This document shows, piece by piece, positions 61,847-64,000 of a stretch of 64,000 nt of DNA. Where the stretch lies: contig NW_027480480.1 of NCBI RefSeq assembly GCF_051401765.1, positions 620,001 to 684,000 on the forward strand, read 5' to 3'. The first letter of the stretch is position 1, and every line of letters begins with the position of its first letter. Below the pieces are notes generated by a model, which searched no databases, was not told where the DNA came from, and saw only the letters and a list, made by a program, of their open reading frames with translations. The position numbers and the translations under genes were made by a program. This stretch comes from Calliopsis andreniformis (taxonomy: Eukaryota > Arthropoda > Insecta > Hymenoptera > Andrenidae).

Positions 61847-64000
61847 GATGTTTGTGGATAGAGATTTGAAGATTGCAGATTGAGTATTGAGCATTGAAAG
61901 CTGTGAATTGATGACATTCTATTGAGGATTGAGGACTGACAACTGATTGTTGAGGACTGAGGCCTGAAGATTGAGGATTCAGTATTGAGGATTCAGGATT
62001 GAGGTGTGAGGACAGAGGATTTAGGGTTGAGGATTGAGGATTGAGGATTGAGGATTGAGGATTGAAGATTGACGATTGGGTGTTGAGGATTGAGCATTGA
62101 GGGTTGAGGATTGAGGATTGAGGATTGAGGATTGAGGATTGGGTATTGAGGATTGTAGAATGAGGATTGAGGATTGAGGATTGAGGATTGAGGGTTGAGG
62201 ATTGAAGACTGAGTATTGAGGATTGAATGTTGAGGATTGAGGATTGAGGATTGAAGATTGAGGTTTGAGGATTGAGTATAGAGGATTGAAGAATGAGGAT
62301 TGAGGATTGAGTATTGAGGATTGAGGATTGAAGATTGAGTATTGAGGATTGAAGGTTGAGGATTGAGTATTGAGGACTGAGGATTGAGGATTGAGAATTG
62401 AGGATTGAGGATTGAGGATTGAGGATTGAAGATTCAGTATTGAGGATCGAAGATTGAGAGTTGAGGATTGAGGATTGAACATTGAGGAAAGAGTGCTGGG
62501 GGTTGAGTGGTGAAAATTGATGTTTGTGGATACAGGTTGGAAGATTGCAGATTGAGTATTGAGTATCGAAAGCTGTGAATTGACGATATTCTATTGAGGA
62601 TTGAGGAATGACAACTGATTGTTGAGGACTGAGGGCTGAAGTTTGAGGATTCAGGATTGAGGATTCAGAATTGAGGTTTGAGGACTGAGGATTGAGGATT
62701 GAAGGTTGAGGATTGAGGATTGAGGATTGAAGACTAAGGATTGGGTATTGAGAATTGAACATTGAGGATTGAGGGTTGAGCATTGAGGATTGAGAATTGA
62801 AGAATGAGGATTGAGGATTGAAGGTTGAGGATTGAGGATTGAGAATTGAGGATTGAGGATTGATGATTGAGGATTGAAGATTCAGTATTGAGGATCGAAT
62901 ATTGAGAGTTGAGGATTGAGGATTGAACATTGGGGACTGAGTGTTGAGGGTTGAGTGATGAGAATTCATGTTTGTGGAAAGAAATTTGAAGATTGCAGAT
63001 TGAGTATTGAGTATTGAAAGCTGTGAATTGATAATATTCTATTGAGCATAGAGGATTGACGTCTGATTGTTCAGGTCTGAGGTCTGAAGATTGAGGATTC
63101 AGGATTGAGGATTCAGGATTGAGGTTTGATGACTGAGGATTGAGGATTGAGGACTGAGGCATTAGGATTGAGGATTGAGGATTGAGGTTTGAGGATTGAG
63201 GGTTGAGGATTGAGGATTGGGGATTGAAAATTGAGTATTGAGGATTGAAGATTGAGGATTGGGTGTTGAGGATTGAAGAATGAGGATTGAGGGCTGAGGA
63301 TTGTGGATTGAGCATTGAAGATTGTGGATTAGGTATTGAGGATTGCAGATTGTGTATTGAGGATTGAAGATTGAGGGTTGTGGATTGAGGGTTGAGGACT
63401 GAGGATTGAGGATTGAAGATTGAGTATTGAGGACTGAATATTGAGGATTTAGGATTGATAATTGAGGTTTGAGGGTGAGGTCTGAGGGTTGAGGATTGAG
63501 GTTTGAGGGCTGAGGACTGAGAATTGAGGATTGAGGATTGAGAATGAGGGCTGAGAGTTGAGGATTGAGGTTTGAGGACTGAGGACTGAGGATTGAGGAT
63601 TGAGAATTGGGGATTGAGGATTGAGGATTGAAGATTCAGGATTGGGTATTGAGGATTGTAGAATGAGGATTGAGGATTGAGGACTGAGGATTGAGGATTG
63701 AGGATTGAATATTGAGGATTGAGGATTGAAGATTGAGGATTGGGTATTGAGGATTGTAGAATGAGGTTTGAGGATTGTGGATTGAGGACTGAGGATTGAA
63801 GATTCAGTATTGAGGATTGAAGACTGACGACTGAGGATTGATGTCTGAAGATTGAGGATTCAGGATTGAGGATTCAGAATTGAGGTTTGAGGACTGAGGA
63901 TTGAGGATTGAAGATTGAGGAATGAGGATTGAGGATTGAGGATTGAAGACTGAGGATTGGGTATTGATGATTGAACACTGAGGATTGAGGGTTGAGGATT
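61847..64000 (+). repeat. ~4.7-kb higher-order repeat, partial copy 4 (cut by window edge)
   Basis: Has the 672- and 448-bp intervals (landmarks 61,847, 62,519 and 62,967) and then the first ~1,030 bp of the ~3.6-kb part, with block C at 63,453. The array continues beyond the right edge. Confidence 0.88.
62519..62966 (+). repeat. 448-bp module (copy 5 of 5)
   Basis: Sits within partial copy 4 of the ~4.7-kb repeat, with the same landmark pair and length. Two places carry the same variants as copy 4 (GACTAAGGATTGGG and GATTGATGATTGAGG). Confidence 0.86.

Larger units (their letters stand above)
1..64000 (+). repeat. TTGAGGA heptamer satellite array (whole window)
   Basis: Every line of the window reads as head-to-tail copies of TTGAGGA or one- to two-base variants, in one orientation and with no unique DNA between them. 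The + strand carries G, A and T with C rare; C appears mainly in variants such as CTGAGGA and TTCAGGA. Even the most diverged stretches can be cut into consecutive 7-base pieces. The + strand consensus has TGA in all three frames every 21 bases, so it cannot encode protein. The array continues past both ends, so its true length is unknown. A eukaryotic satellite is the most likely identity. An unusual bacterial or metagenomic repeat, or partial collapse or expansion in assembly, cannot be excluded from sequence alone. Confidence 0.97.

Noticed and set aside
60702..62969. Longest open reading frame (755 codons, - strand), and dozens of similar frames of 78-720 codons across the window
   Set aside because: All are translations of the heptamer (NPQSSIL and variants). 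Overlapping frames are equally open, many starts are TTG, ends depend on chance variants such as TTCAGGA, and the same frames recur wherever the repeat does. No domain, signal peptide or ribosome binding site is visible.
1..64000. CRISPR array
   Set aside because: There are no unique spacers. Everything between similar blocks is the same heptamer, and repeat spacing is hundreds to thousands of bases.
1..64000. tRNA, rRNA, transposon or retroelement insertions
   Set aside because: No stretch departs from heptamer structure on either strand. I saw no target-site duplications, terminal repeats, poly-A tails or structured RNA motifs.

Overview
The whole 64,000-base window is one uninterrupted satellite array. 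I find no gene, RNA gene, transposon or unique sequence in it. The basic unit is a 7-bp repeat, TTGAGGA on the + strand (TCCTCAA on the - strand), always in the same orientation and running off both edges. Common variant units include TTGAAGA, TTGAGTA, TTGGGTA, TTGAGAA, CTGAGGA, TTGAGGG, TTGTGGA, TTCAGGA and TTGCAGA. The + strand is almost free of C.

The organism cannot be named from this sequence. A continuous short-unit satellite of at least 64 kb with kilobase-scale higher-order repeats suggests eukaryotic heterochromatin (centromeric, pericentromeric or subtelomeric) from a long-read assembly. That is an inference. Bacteria, notably cyanobacteria, also have heptamer tandem repeats, but as short intergenic runs.

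Above the heptamer there is clear structure. A diverged ~190-bp 'landmark' block, still built of heptamer-length pieces, occurs 52 times. An 18-bp inverted repeat with an EcoRI core occurs 17 times. A third block ('block C') carrying two 1-bp deletions occurs about 26 times. Distances between landmarks form a fingerprint that recurs to the exact base, and most length differences between homologous intervals are multiples of 7.

Layout: (1) 1-9.06 kb, mixed units, beginning inside a copy of a ~1.6-kb unit. (2) About 9.4-20.9 kb, a large segment with two tandem 1,636-bp units at 11,679-14,950. (3) 20.9-28.0 kb, mixed units. (4) About 28.0-37.08 kb, a 4,144-bp higher-order repeat present about 2.2 times. 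(5) About 37.8-48.2 kb, a second copy of region 2 (offset about 28.4 to 26.7-27.2 kb). (6) 48.2-64.0 kb, a ~4.7-kb higher-order repeat present about 3.4 times, one copy lacking exactly 448 bp.

The - strand of the consensus has no stop codon in any frame and reads as the heptapeptide NPQSSIL, so it produces many long open frames, up to 755 codons. I regard all of these as by-products of the repeat. The most informative observations are the exact 7-bp register across tens of kilobases and two hybrid landmark blocks (48,161 and 53,542) that record unequal exchange.
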